Assembly (NCBI RefSeq): GCF_011189575.1
Contig: NZ_PUJW01000004.1
Span: 124,001-188,000 of the forward strand
Length of the DNA: 64,000 nt
Source: Photorhabdus cinerea
Lineage (GTDB): Bacteria > Pseudomonadota > Gammaproteobacteria > Enterobacterales > Enterobacteriaceae
Direction: 5' to 3'
Below, piece by piece: positions 1 through 9,235 of the stretch (position 1 is the first letter of the stretch; each line of letters begins with the position of its first letter). Both the position numbers and the translations under genes were made by a program. The notes below the pieces were generated by a model. The model saw nothing but the letters and a program-made list of their open reading frames with translations. It ran no database searches and had not been told where the DNA came from.

Positions 1-439
1 TGGCAATCCCAGCATGCATCTTTTTACCTTCAAAGTTTGCGATACTGGCACCCGCGGACCACACTTCATCCAACTCTAAACGGAATTTGTCGAAAGGGGC
101 TAGCATTGGGGCACAGAAATTTCTGACGTCTCTTATTGCTGATAATGCGTTATCAAAATATTTTTTATAACTATCGCTATCTTTGGATTTGCCAAAAGTT
201 GTGTTGTAAGAGACACCAATTCTGTCAACACCATAATCGACTAAAACAATTTCATCTCCTTTTTTCAAGTCGTGAGGGTGACATTCCAGATTTTTATGGG
301 AGAGAAAAAAATCAGAGAGCTTGTTTGCAAGATGACTATCTACATACTGTTTTATATGAATTGCTAACACTTCATTATTAAATAACTTAGTAAGATCATG
401 TTCTCGTAAAGAATCTGATACAATTATTTCATTGTTCAT
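1..439 (-). CDS. unidentified protein, N-terminal part only
   Basis: An open frame of 146 codons starts at an ATG whose complement is at 437-439 and runs off the left edge without a stop. A strong ribosome-binding site (AAGGTGG) lies about six bases upstream, so the start is well supported. The visible protein begins MNNEIIVSDSLREHDL. It contains the stretch RLELDEVWSAGASIANFEG near the edge, followed by KKMHAGIA. That stretch faintly recalls the entry into the iron-binding core of 2-oxoglutarate/Fe(II) oxygenases, but no HxD motif lies in the window, so this is only a guess. The gene is divergent from comEC and separated from it by about 570 bases. In E. coli the neighbour upstream of comEC is ihfB, so this gene interrupts the usual order. 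Confidence 0.6.
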   Translation of the reverse strand, partial: MNNEIIVSDSLREHDLTKLFNNEVLAIHIKQYVDSHLANKLSDFFLSHKNLECHPHDLKKGDEIVLVDYGVDRIGVSYNTTFGKSKDSDSYKKYFDNALSAIRDVRNFCAPMLAPFDKFRLELDEVWSAGASIANFEGKKMHAGIA

Positions 440-1009
440 AAAAACCACCTTGTTATATTTAACATGATTTTATATGATTTTTCCACATAGAACACGCTGG
501 AAAATATTTTTAATATTCTATCTTAAAGAATAATATTTAATCAATGTAATTTTGATTGTGAAAATTAAATGTAAGTTTTAATTGATTTTAATAACTTAAT
601 ATAATGTCTGGGAATAATGATTTCAAAAAGAAATAAATTTAATATTCAATAGTGATTGTAAATAGATGATGTAATTTCTTTCGTGAATCATTTATGGCTT
701 AGATCGTGCACTTTTATCTGTAATTAAGTTTGCGATATATTCTATTTAATACCCATGTCGAGTATCAACAAAAAATAGGGGGAATAAGCAGTAGTATTAT
801 GCCAGCGTCAGTAAAAAAACAATCATATAATTAACTTAAATTCCAGGTAAAAAAATATTTTGCGAAGCTGTTCGCATTGGTTTGTGAAATTATTCCTAGC
901 TCAAAATTAATCTGCGAAGGTGTTTGATAATTCTTTAGGTGCTTATGGCTGCTTGGGAAGAAATAAGGAATACTCTGTTGCGAAAATAAAAGGGTAAGGA
1001 TGAATAAGG
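440..1009. other. AT-rich intergenic region between divergent genes
   Basis: No convincing gene is visible in this stretch. It is strongly AT-rich and must carry the divergent promoters of the leftmost gene and comEC. I could not single out a confident promoter. The last 20 bases hold the purine-rich ribosome-binding region of comEC. Confidence 0.5.
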
Positions 1010-3337
1010 ATGTGGCTTTCAGTTTTGATAAACAGGATAACGATAAACTGGAAGCAACCGATTCCGGTAATCAGCGTTAATCAGGCAGCGATAGCAATTA
1101 TTATCGGTATTATACCCCTGCTTTTTTTGCCTGAATTACCCCAGAAATGGCAGATTATTGCATTTTTGTTATTGGCTCTATTCTGTTTATTTTTGCCATT
1201 TTGTCTTTGCCGGATGATCTCAATTTCATTGCTGGCATTTCTGCTAGGGTGCTGGCAGGGAAATCATCTGCTTGAACAAATAATCTATCTTAGTGAGAGA
1301 GGACATATATCGCAGGCTATTATTGAAAGCTTGTCATTGGGTGATGAGGAAAAAAACAAAGTTCTTCTTCGCCTGATTAAAACAGAAGATAAAATTATTT
1401 TTCCGCCGCTGTATGTCTCTGCTTATTGGGATTTTTCCCCTGACACTTTGTGTGCTGGTCAAAAATGGCAGTTAAACATGAAATTACGACCCGTTCATAG
1501 TCAGTTAAATCAAGGTGGTTATGATAGTCAGCGTAGAGCATTAGCTATTCGTCAACCTCTGACAGGGAAAGTGCTCCATGCTGAATTAATTGATGAAAAA
1601 TGTAATTTACGCCAGCGATTGGTCAGTAATATTGCGCCGACTATCCGTGAGTTGAAACATAGTGGCATTGCAATGGCATTAGCCTTTGGTGAACGTCAAT
1701 GGTTGAGCAAGGAGAATAATTTATTATTACAGCAAACAGGCACGGCGCATCTTATGGCGATTTCAGGGTTACATATTACTGTTGCCAGCATGTTTGGTTG
1801 GTGGATGGCAAGATTATTGCAACTCTTTTTTCCCATCCATTGGATAGGGCACAGATTCCCACTGATCTCTGGCTGGATAGTTGCAATGATTTATGTATGG
1901 CTATCGGGTTGGGGTATTCCGGCTATTCGCGCCTTACTGGGTTTGACACTTTGGCTTTATTTACGTTATAGAAATATTCTGTGTTTCCCTTGGCAATGGG
2001 CATTGTGGACTGCTGCAATTATTCTGTTATTTGATCCTCTGACCGTGCTTTCTGACAGCTTTTGGCTCTCTTTCTTTGCCGTAATGGCGCTAATGTTCTG
2101 GTTTCGCTGGGCGCCGTTGGTTGAACCATTTCGTTATGGTTGGAAATGGTTGTGGCTGCGTGGGTTATATATGCAAATGGGCATGATGTTGATGCTTATT
2201 CCCCTCCAACTATTATTGTTTCATGGCGTTAATTTTTCCGCTCTATTTGCTAATTTCTGGGCAGTGCCAATCATCTCTTTTATTACCGTTCCGTTGATCA
2301 TGCTGGCATTAATCAGCGCTTTTTGTCCTTTTATTCACGCCTTACTATGGCAATTGGTCGATTATTCTGTGACCTTTTCTTTGATCCCTTTGCCAGTTTT
2401 GCAACAGTCATGGAGTGAAACGGGCAGTTTTCCCACCTTGATCACGTTTATTGGCTGGTTTGTCGTTATTATCTGGCGATTCGCTTGGTGGCAATCATAT
2501 AAATTACTGATTGGCATTTCTTTAGGTATCATGCTCTGTTATTTGAGGCGCAATGAAGAATATCTGTGGCGATTTTCTATGCTGGATGTTGGGCATGGGC
2601 TTGCTGTTATCATTGAGAAAGATGGCAAGGCGTTGATTTTTGATACCGGTAATCGCTGGGAAACGGGCAGTGCGGCTGAGAGAGTGATCATCCCTTATTT
2701 GCGCTGGCACAGATTAACACTGGAGCAAATTATTATTAGTCATAATCATCTGGACCATACAGGTGGGTTGGAATTCTTACAACGGAAATACCCTGATATT
2801 GCGGTCAGAAGTCCTTTAACTGACAATAAACACCTCCCCTGTATACGAGGTGAACAGTGGCAATGGCAAGGATTGAACTTCCGGGTATTATGGCCGCCAG
2901 AAAGGGTAGTGAATGCGGGTAATAATGAATCCTGTGTTATTCGTGTAGAAGATGGTAAACATAGCGTGTTGCTGACTGGGGATCTGGAAAAACAGGGGGA
3001 ATATAAGCTACTGGGAATAGAAAAAGATAATTTAAGATCGACAATATTGCAGATTCCACATCATGGTAGTAATACCTCATCTACCGCCGCCTTTATTCAC
3101 ACGGTTGCTCCACAATATGCATTTGCCTCTGTCGCACGTTATAGCCCATGGCGGCTCCCGTCGATTAAGGTACAGCGATGTTATCGCAAAGCCGGGGTGG
3201 AATGGCATAGTACCGCAGTATCCGGGCAGATAACCGGTTGTTTTTATAGCGATCACGTTGAGGTTATCGGATACAGGCAACAAATTATGTCACGCTGGTA
3301 TCATCAGTGGTTTGGTATTCGAGGCGATCATGAGTAG
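1010..3337 (+). CDS. comEC: ComEC/Rec2 family DNA internalization protein
   Basis: This 775-residue inner-membrane protein matches the ComEC/Rec2 family (YcaI in E. coli). The family forms the channel that carries single-stranded DNA across the inner membrane during transformation. The N-terminal third has hydrophobic helices and a soluble DUF4131-like region. The middle is a polytopic competence domain containing GTAHLMAISGLHIT (about residues 244-257). The C-terminal third is a metallo-beta-lactamase-like domain with SHNHLDHTGG (about 578-587), LLTGDLE and PHHGSNTSS. The ATG at 1010 follows an AAGG ribosome-binding site. It is upstream of msbA, as in E. coli. Natural competence is not established for this genus, so the role in vivo is uncertain. 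Confidence 0.95.
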   Translation: MWLSVLINRITINWKQPIPVISVNQAAIAIIIGIIPLLFLPELPQKWQIIAFLLLALFCLFLPFCLCRMISISLLAFLLGCWQGNHLLEQIIYLSERGHISQAIIESLSLGDEEKNKVLLRLIKTEDKIIFPPLYVSAYWDFSPDTLCAGQKWQLNMKLRPVHSQLNQGGYDSQRRALAIRQPLTGKVLHAELIDEKCNLRQRLVSNIAPTIRELKHSGIAMALAFGERQWLSKENNLLLQQTGTAHLMAISGLHITVASMFGWWMARLLQLFFPIHWIGHRFPLISGWIVAMIYVWLSGWGIPAIRALLGLTLWLYLRYRNILCFPWQWALWTAAIILLFDPLTVLSDSFWLSFFAVMALMFWFRWAPLVEPFRYGWKWLWLRGLYMQMGMMLMLIPLQLLLFHGVNFSALFANFWAVPIISFITVPLIMLALISAFCPFIHALLWQLVDYSVTFSLIPLPVLQQSWSETGSFPTLITFIGWFVVIIWRFAWWQSYKLLIGISLGIMLCYLRRNEEYLWRFSMLDVGHGLAVIIEKDGKALIFDTGNRWETGSAAERVIIPYLRWHRLTLEQIIISHNHLDHTGGLEFLQRKYPDIAVRSPLTDNKHLPCIRGEQWQWQGLNFRVLWPPERVVNAGNNESCVIRVEDGKHSVLLTGDLEKQGEYKLLGIEKDNLRSTILQIPHHGSNTSSTAAFIHTVAPQYAFASVARYSPWRLPSIKVQRCYRKAGVEWHSTAVSGQITGCFYSDHVEVIGYRQQIMSRWYHQWFGIRGDHE

Positions 3338-3375
3338 AATAACCCGCTATTTCTTTTGGTGTTGGTAACTCAATA

Positions 3376-5121
3376 ATGAATGATAAAGACCTTTCTACCT
3401 GGCAGACGTTTCGCCGACTATGGCCAATCATTTCTCCGTTTAGGATTGGGCTGATAGTTGCTGCGGTTGCACTAATTATTAATGCTGCTGGTGATACATT
3501 AATGCTTTCATTGCTTAAGCCTTTACTTGATGAAGGTTTCGGCAAAGCAAGCAGTGATGTACTGAAATGGATGCCGCTGATCGTGATTGCTTTGATGGTT
3601 ATGCGTGGGCTATCCGGGTTTGTATCAAGTTATTGTATCTCTTGGGTCTCCGGTAAAGTGGTGATGCAGATGCGCCGTCGTCTGTTTGGTCATATGATGG
3701 GGATGCCGGTATCATTTTTTGATCAGCAATCCACCGGCACTCTGCTTTCCCGTATTACTTACGATTCTGAGCAGGTTGCTTCTTCCTCTTCTAGTGCATT
3801 AATTACCGTAGTCAGGGAAGGGGCATCAATTATCGGCCTGTTTATTTTGATGTTCTACTATAGCTGGCAGTTATCTCTGATCCTGATTGTGATTGCGCCG
3901 GTAGTATCATGGGTTATTCGCTCGGTATCAAAGCGGTTTCGCAATATCAGTAAAAATATGCAGAACAGCATGGGCCAAGTGACTGCCAGTGCTGAACAGA
4001 TGCTGAAAGGGCACAAAGAAGTGTTGATTTTCGGCGGGCAAAAAGTAGAAACGGAACGCTTTAATAAAGTCAGCAACAATATGCGTCAGCAAGGCATGAA
4101 GATGGTTTCTGCTTCATCGATTTCTGATCCCATTATTCAGCTTATTGCTTCATTTGCTTTGGCTTTCGTCCTGTATGCAGCAAGTTTCCCGGAGATTATG
4201 GATACACTGACCGCGGGTAAAATTACCGTGGTATTCTCATCAATGATTGCGTTGATGCGTCCGTTAAAATCTTTGACTAATGTTAACGCGCAATTCCAGC
4301 GTGGCATGGCGGCCTGTCAGACTCTGTTTGCTATTCTGGATATGGAACAGGAAAAAGATGAAGGCAAATTGGAGCTTAAAAAAGCGGACGGTAATATTGA
4401 ATTCCGTAATGTAACTTTTTGCTACCCGACTAAGGAACAACCAGCATTACAAAACATTTCTATGCATATTCCGGCTGGAAAAATTGTCGCTTTAGTTGGG
4501 CGTTCAGGCTCGGGTAAATCCACAATAGCGAATTTGCTGACCCGTTTTTATGATGTCAATGAAGGCAGTATTCTGCTTGATGACCATGATTTACGGGAAT
4601 ATACGCTTTCTTCTTTGCGCGGACAGGTTGCTCTGGTATCGCAGAATGTGCATTTGTTTAATGACACGGTAGCGAACAATATTGCTTATGCCAGTGAAAA
4701 CCAATATAGCCGTGAAGAGATTGAGAGGGCGGCTGAGATGGCTTATGCAATGGATTTTATCAGGAAGCTGGATAACGGCTTGGATACCATGATCGGTGAA
4801 AATGGTGTATTGCTTTCTGGTGGTCAGCGTCAACGTATTGCTATCGCACGTGCCTTATTGCGTGATTCTCCGGTTCTTATTCTTGATGAGGCAACTTCGG
4901 CACTGGATACTGAATCCGAGCGGGCAATTCAGGCGGCACTGGATGAATTGCAGAAGAATAGAACTTCATTGGTGATTGCACATCGTCTGTCAACCATTGA
5001 GAAAGCCGATGAAATTCTGGTTATTGAAGATGGGCATATTGTTGAACGAGGTAATCATCTCTCTCTGCTGGAGAAAAATGGCGTTTACTCACAATTACAT
5101 CGGATGCAATTTGGGCAATGA
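3376..5121 (+). CDS. msbA: lipid A export ATP-binding/permease protein MsbA
   Basis: MsbA is the homodimeric ABC exporter that flips core-lipid A across the inner membrane. The 581-residue protein is nearly the same length as E. coli MsbA (582). An N-terminal six-helix membrane domain (about residues 15-325) is followed by a nucleotide-binding domain. That domain carries Walker A GRSGSGKST (about 375-383), signature LSGGQRQR (about 477-484), Walker B VLILDEATSALD, and the H-loop IAHRLST. It lies 38 bases after comEC and its end overlaps lpxK by four bases (ATGA). This is the conserved msbA-lpxK pair, which should be translationally coupled. Confidence 0.98.
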   Translation: MNDKDLSTWQTFRRLWPIISPFRIGLIVAAVALIINAAGDTLMLSLLKPLLDEGFGKASSDVLKWMPLIVIALMVMRGLSGFVSSYCISWVSGKVVMQMRRRLFGHMMGMPVSFFDQQSTGTLLSRITYDSEQVASSSSSALITVVREGASIIGLFILMFYYSWQLSLILIVIAPVVSWVIRSVSKRFRNISKNMQNSMGQVTASAEQMLKGHKEVLIFGGQKVETERFNKVSNNMRQQGMKMVSASSISDPIIQLIASFALAFVLYAASFPEIMDTLTAGKITVVFSSMIALMRPLKSLTNVNAQFQRGMAACQTLFAILDMEQEKDEGKLELKKADGNIEFRNVTFCYPTKEQPALQNISMHIPAGKIVALVGRSGSGKSTIANLLTRFYDVNEGSILLDDHDLREYTLSSLRGQVALVSQNVHLFNDTVANNIAYASENQYSREEIERAAEMAYAMDFIRKLDNGLDTMIGENGVLLSGGQRQRIAIARALLRDSPVLILDEATSALDTESERAIQAALDELQKNRTSLVIAHRLSTIEKADEILVIEDGHIVERGNHLSLLEKNGVYSQLHRMQFGQ

Positions 5122-6128
5122 TTGAACGCATATGGTCAGGCCGCTCATGGCTTTATTTGCTGTTGTTACCTTTTTCAGCCCTTTATGGGCTGATAAGTGG
5201 ATTACGGCGGTTGAGTTATAAAATTGGACTGAGTAAGTCTTGGAAAGCGCCTGTACCTGTTGTGGTCGTGGGTAATTTGACTGCCGGAGGTAATGGTAAA
5301 ACTCCGGTAGTTATCTGGCTGGTGGAACAGCTACAGAAAAAAGGCCATCGGGTTGGTGTTGTTTCTCGCGGTTATGGTGGTAAAGCAGAAAATTACCCTT
5401 TGCTGGTGACTGAAAATATCACAACGATTCAAGCAGGTGATGAACCCGTACTGATTCATCGTCGTACCGGTTCACCTGTGGCGGTTGCTCCAAGGCGGGT
5501 TGAAGCAGTAAAAGCATTATTGGCAAGTACACCATTGGATATCATCGTTACTGACGATGGTTTACAGCACTATGCTTTGCAACGGGATTTTGAAATTGTT
5601 GTTATCGATGGTGTACGCCGTTTTGGTAATGGTTGGTGGCTGCCGGCGGGTCCGATGCGTGAATTATCCGGGCGATTGAATACGGTTAATGCCATTATTA
5701 TAAATGGTGGTACGCCTCAGTCAGGCGAATTATCCATGACATTAGCTGGTGGGTTGGCGGTGAATATGGTTAGTGGTGAAAAGCGAATGGTGGACCTTAT
5801 ACCTGACGTTGTCGCTATGGCCGGAATTGGGCATCCACCACGGTTTTTTGCTACTCTGCAACAGTTAGGTGCTGACTTACAAAAAGAGTGTGCGTTTGCC
5901 GATCATCAAATGTACACCAAAGATCAATTGAACCATCTGGCTGATGCAAACCAGAATTTACTAATGACGGAAAAAGATGCAGTTAAGTGTTTTAATTTTG
6001 CTCAGTCCAATTGGTGGTATTTACCGGTAGATGCTCAATTACCGCAGGAAAAGGGGCAAGTGATGTTGGATAGCATCTGTTCACTATTGCCCGTGAGTAA
6101 ATTGTTCGTCAGTAAAAAAACTGAGTAA
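5118..6128 (+). CDS. lpxK: tetraacyldisaccharide 4'-kinase LpxK
   Basis: LpxK phosphorylates the 4' position of the tetraacyl-disaccharide-1-phosphate precursor in lipid A synthesis, at the inner membrane. The 336-residue protein has an N-terminal hydrophobic segment (about residues 10-25). A P-loop-like region follows, VVVVGNLTAGGNGKTP (about 48-63). The family motif TDDGLQHYALQRD is at about 150-162. The start overlaps the msbA stop codon (ATGA), as in E. coli. The downstream gene in E. coli, ycaQ, is absent here; a cold-shock-like gene follows after a 420-base gap. Confidence 0.97.
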   Translation: MIERIWSGRSWLYLLLLPFSALYGLISGLRRLSYKIGLSKSWKAPVPVVVVGNLTAGGNGKTPVVIWLVEQLQKKGHRVGVVSRGYGGKAENYPLLVTENITTIQAGDEPVLIHRRTGSPVAVAPRRVEAVKALLASTPLDIIVTDDGLQHYALQRDFEIVVIDGVRRFGNGWWLPAGPMRELSGRLNTVNAIIINGGTPQSGELSMTLAGGLAVNMVSGEKRMVDLIPDVVAMAGIGHPPRFFATLQQLGADLQKECAFADHQMYTKDQLNHLADANQNLLMTEKDAVKCFNFAQSNWWYLPVDAQLPQEKGQVMLDSICSLLPVSKLFVSKKTE

Positions 6129-6549
6129 ATTTCAAAAATATGCAGTGACTGCTCTGCTGGCTGGGCTTTTTACGACAACCTCATTCTGATAAGAATTTCT
6201 AATGTTTTTTCTGGGTTATTCTTTGTCAATATATACAATTTTAATAGTTGTTCCCAGATTTATTTGATTTTTTGCTATTGTTGAATGATATTAAAATTAT
6301 CCATTGTGGCGGAGTGGCTGAACAACCGTTTTGTGTAGTTGACTCAGATTGTATGGTTGATTCAGGCAGCTGCAATGTTGGCGGGATACTTGTTTGTATC
6401 CAATTACTCAAGCAAATGCACTACTCAAGTTAAGGGTATTTTAAGTATTGAAGTGGAGATGGAGCTTTATTCGAAAACTTAATAAAGGGTAGTAAACATC
6501 AAAAACAATAGATTGAATTATTGTGAGATGAACAGAAGGGAAAGTTATC
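6129..6549 (+). other. intergenic region between lpxK and a cold-shock-like gene
   Basis: This stretch holds no gene I would support. A short open frame at 6248-6433 has no good start site and an atypical composition, and I treat it as chance. The region must contain the lpxK 3' end and the promoter and 5' leader of the cold-shock-like gene. The last 30 bases are A/G-rich. Confidence 0.5.
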
Positions 6550-6765
6550 ATGACATTACAATTACAAATGGGCAGAGTGAAATGGTTTGATGAGAATAAA
6601 GGATATGGTGTTATTTCTCCACAGGATGGTGGGCAAGACATATTTGTCAGTAGAAAAGCGATTGCCAATACAAAAAATAAATCACTTACAGAAGGGCAGA
6701 ATGTAGAGTTTTCAATTATTCGCAATGGTTATAGTTTAACCGCAGCAGATGTGATTGCATTCTAG
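6550..6765 (+). CDS. divergent CspA-family cold-shock protein
   Basis: The 71-residue protein is a single cold-shock domain, the five-strand RNA/DNA-binding barrel used by Csp RNA chaperones. The opening GRVKWFDENKGYGVISPQDG matches the family start. RNP1 reads KGYGVI (usual KGFGFI). RNP2 reads DIFVS, where most family members have VFVHF, so one aromatic and the histidine are replaced. Length is typical (about 70 residues). It stands alone between lpxK and ycaR, which is not its place in E. coli. It probably acts in RNA binding, but the RNP2 change may alter affinity. Assignment to a specific paralogue (cspA to cspI) is not possible. Confidence 0.85.
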   Translation: MTLQLQMGRVKWFDENKGYGVISPQDGGQDIFVSRKAIANTKNKSLTEGQNVEFSIIRNGYSLTAADVIAF

Positions 6766-6823
6766 TTCTCTATCCTATGGCGTTATTTTATTGTTATTCT
6801 TTAATAAAGAAGGAGCTTGAGCC

Positions 6824-6997
6824 ATGTTTCGGATAAAGGCAATAGCTCTTTTTGAAGGTACTTTCGGTGAGTCCGGAGAGAGAACGAAGTGTGTCATTAT
6901 TCACATATCACGTTTGCGCTCCGGTTTCTCGCTGCATGTGGTTTGTGTTCACGATTTGTTAACTAGCGGTTTGCACCCAATGCCTCTCCTGAGATAG
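6824..6997 (+). CDS. possible 57-residue small protein
   Basis: An ATG at 6824 opens a 57-codon frame ending in TAG at 6995-6997. An AAGGAG sequence lies about nine bases upstream. The product begins MFRIKAIALFEGTF and is not recognised. It has no clear membrane helix. The good ribosome-binding site is the only argument for it; composition alone is not convincing. It lies alone in the 380 bases between the cold-shock gene and ycaR. Confidence 0.3.
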   Translation: MFRIKAIALFEGTFGESGERTKCVIIHISRLRSGFSLHVVCVHDLLTSGLHPMPLLR

Positions 6998-7146
6998 TTC
7001 TAAATCTTCAACAACTTACCCTATTTGAATTCTTGTGGATAATATTGGGAAAAGGATCGAAAGATCAAATAACAAGAGTTAACGATGATACCGGGCTTAT
7101 GTTATTCTGAGCCGTATTGAATCAAGGCTCCATAATTGGAGGATGT

Positions 7147-7326
7147 ATGGATCACCGTTTACTCGAAATTATTGCCTGCCCTGTATGTAACGGAAAACTC
7201 AGCTACGATAAAGAGAATTTCGAACTTATCTGTAAGTTAGATCGACTTGCGTTTCCTGTGCGAGATGGCATTCCTGTCCTGTTAGATCACGAAGCTCGTG
7301 AATTACCTCTGGATGAGGAAAGATAA
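7147..7326 (+). CDS. ycaR: UPF0434 / Trm112-like protein YcaR
   Basis: The 59-residue protein beginning MDHRLLEIIACPVCNGKL is a clear match to E. coli YcaR of the UPF0434/Trm112-like family. It has a CPVC pair and a single later cysteine (ELICK), so the four-cysteine zinc site of some relatives is incomplete, as in E. coli. I chose the ATG at 7147 rather than the in-frame ATG at 7117. The later start has a GGAGG ribosome-binding site and matches the family start exactly. It lies just upstream of kdsB, the usual arrangement. Its biochemical role is not settled. Confidence 0.95.
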   Translation: MDHRLLEIIACPVCNGKLSYDKENFELICKLDRLAFPVRDGIPVLLDHEARELPLDEER

Positions 7327-7329
7327 AGT

Positions 7330-8079
7330 ATGTTCACAGTTATTATTCCTGCCCGCTTTGCTTCGACCCGCTTACCTGGAAAGCCATTAGCCGATATTCA
7401 CGGCAAGCCAATGATTGTTCGTGTTATGGAGCGGGCTATACGCTCCGGTGCTAAACGCGTTATTGTGGCAACGGATAACCACGACGTTGTTTCAGCGGTT
7501 GTTGCAGCGGGGGGAGAGGCTTGCCTGACCAGCGCGAATCATCATTCTGGTACTGAACGGTTAGCGGAGGTTATCGACAAATATCAGTTCGCAGATGATG
7601 AAATTATCGTTAACGTTCAGGGTGACGAGCCGTTAATTCCTGAAGAGATTATTAAGCAGGTCGCAGAGAATTTGGCAGGTTGCAAAGCGGGAATGGCAAC
7701 TCTGGCCGTCCAGATTGATAATGCAGAAGAAGCTTTTAACCCTAATGCCGTGAAAGTGGTGATGGATAAACAGGGTTATGCACTCTATTTCTCCAGGGCG
7801 ACGATCCCGTGGGAGCGTGATCGTTTTATTCAATCGCGAGAAACGATTGGCGAGAATTTCCTGCGTCATATAGGTATTTATGCCTATCGTGCGGGTTTTA
7901 TCCGTCATTATGTACAATGGGAGCCAAGTCCGTTAGAACAGATTGAAATGCTGGAACAACTGCGGGTACTTTGGTACGGCGAAAAAATTCATGTGGGAAC
8001 AGCACTGAAAGCACCGGGAGCGGGGGTTGATACTCCAGAAGATTTAGCCGCAGTCAGAAAGGCATTGACTGAAATCTGA
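7330..8079 (+). CDS. kdsB: 3-deoxy-manno-octulosonate cytidylyltransferase
   Basis: KdsB activates KDO with CTP to give CMP-KDO, the sugar donor for the inner core of lipopolysaccharide. The 249-residue protein (E. coli 248) starts with the nucleotidyltransferase motif IIPARFASTRLPGKPLADI. It has NVQGDEPLIP (about residues 98-107) and C-terminal GAGVDTPEDL. It starts three bases after ycaR stops, so the two are surely co-transcribed. Together with msbA and lpxK it makes this stretch a lipid A and LPS biosynthesis cluster. The gene ends before a terminator hairpin that it shares with elyC. Confidence 0.98.
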   Translation: MFTVIIPARFASTRLPGKPLADIHGKPMIVRVMERAIRSGAKRVIVATDNHDVVSAVVAAGGEACLTSANHHSGTERLAEVIDKYQFADDEIIVNVQGDEPLIPEEIIKQVAENLAGCKAGMATLAVQIDNAEEAFNPNAVKVVMDKQGYALYFSRATIPWERDRFIQSRETIGENFLRHIGIYAYRAGFIRHYVQWEPSPLEQIEMLEQLRVLWYGEKIHVGTALKAPGAGVDTPEDLAAVRKALTEI

Positions 8080-8185
8080 TTACTGGTTTGAACCTATCCC
8101 AATAGATTTCAATTTGCAGTGCGGCGGCAAGTGAATGCAGTCAACAAAGAGGCAATTTGAAAGATAACGGGTATATTCTTTGATT

Positions 8186-8221
8186 AACGAAAGCGCGGCA
8201 TTAATTAATTGCGCTTTCGTT
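8186..8221. terminator. bidirectional terminator between kdsB and elyC
   Basis: A perfect 11-base inverted repeat, AACGAAAGCGC (8186-8196) and GCGCTTTCGTT (8211-8221), frames a 14-base loop. It sits between the convergent genes kdsB and elyC, so it can terminate both. Confidence 0.8.
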
Positions 8222-8245
8222 TCTCCCCGTTTTTCAGGAAATGGT

Positions 8246-9082
8246 TTACGGATCAGGTGGTGAATTTACCGACTGAGAATTATCTGATTTTTTGGGAGGC
8301 TCTGAATCTCTCGATGGTTTAATACGTTGCCAGATAGTGCCTAACGTTTCATACCATGCCCGTTCTGAATGAGACAGATAATAAGCAGATGGTAGGTATT
8401 TTTCCCAGGGATGTAACGGTGAAGTGATCGCTAACTGATTTGCTGGGCCGGGAATGGGATTTAGCCCTTGTTGTTGAAAGAAAGTGATTGCCCGCTGCAT
8501 ATGATTGGCGGAGGTAACTAGAATAAAAGAGTGCTGACCAATTAATTTTTCAACTTCATTGGCTTCCTGTTCAGTATCCATGGGTTCTGTTAGTGCAATC
8601 GTATCCTCGGCGGGTACGCCGAGTGATTGTGCTACCATAGCGGCGACTTCCGCGCTGCTTTTAGAATTCGTTCCTTTACCTCCGGTAAAAACCATTTTAG
8701 AACCGGGATTGAGGTGATATAAACGGATACCTTCTGTTACCCGTGGCAAACTGTTGCTGAGTAAGTTTGAACTGGGTGCCCAATTTGGGTTATAAGTGAA
8801 GCCACCACCAAGAACCACGATATAATCAACCGGTGGATTGATGTCACTGGGTTCAGATTGATAACCTTTTGCATAAATTGATTCTAGTGGTAACAGCAGC
8901 TTATCGGCAATGGGTTGCAGGCTTAGCAGAAGCAGCGCGAGCCAACTAAATGTGAGAACGGTTTTTCCTGTTTTTTGCCAACGGGTAAACCACAACAGTA
9001 ATAAGGCAACAAGTGAAATCAGTAATATTAACGGCAGAGGCATTAACATTGCCCCCAAGTACTTTTTGAATAAAAATAGCAT
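8246..9082 (-). CDS. elyC: envelope biogenesis factor ElyC (DUF218)
   Basis: ElyC is an inner-membrane DUF218 protein needed for normal peptidoglycan and envelope assembly in E. coli at low temperature. The 278-residue protein has two N-terminal transmembrane helices (about residues 12-32 and 40-58). The DUF218 domain follows: DYIVVLGGG (about 86-94), WAPSSNLLSNSLPR, a FTGGKG loop and LVTSANHMQRA. It is about 19 residues longer than the E. coli protein, mostly from a Pro/Ser-rich tail ending NSPPDP. It is divergent from cmoM and convergent with kdsB, as in related genomes. Confidence 0.95.
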   Translation of the reverse strand: MLFLFKKYLGAMLMPLPLILLISLVALLLLWFTRWQKTGKTVLTFSWLALLLLSLQPIADKLLLPLESIYAKGYQSEPSDINPPVDYIVVLGGGFTYNPNWAPSSNLLSNSLPRVTEGIRLYHLNPGSKMVFTGGKGTNSKSSAEVAAMVAQSLGVPAEDTIALTEPMDTEQEANEVEKLIGQHSFILVTSANHMQRAITFFQQQGLNPIPGPANQLAITSPLHPWEKYLPSAYYLSHSERAWYETLGTIWQRIKPSRDSEPPKKSDNSQSVNSPPDP

Positions 9083-9235
9083 TTATTTGCCTTAATTTGG
9101 TTGAATTGTAACCATATGGCCCACGGTTTGTAGTCAAAAGTGGTTATGTCAATGAATGCTGTGCCAAAATAGCAGCTAGCATAATGAAATCTCAACAGAT
9201 AAATCAGATTTATTCCATTAGTGAGGCAGTTTTTC

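Noticed and set aside
6301..6380. A stretch GGCGGAGTGGCTGAAC that looks like the start of a Ser/Leu tRNA
   Set aside because: The rest does not pair into a cloverleaf and no T-arm or acceptor 3' strand is found.
6248..6433. 61-codon open frame between lpxK and the cold-shock gene
   Set aside because: No ribosome-binding site, unusual composition, and no recognisable similarity.
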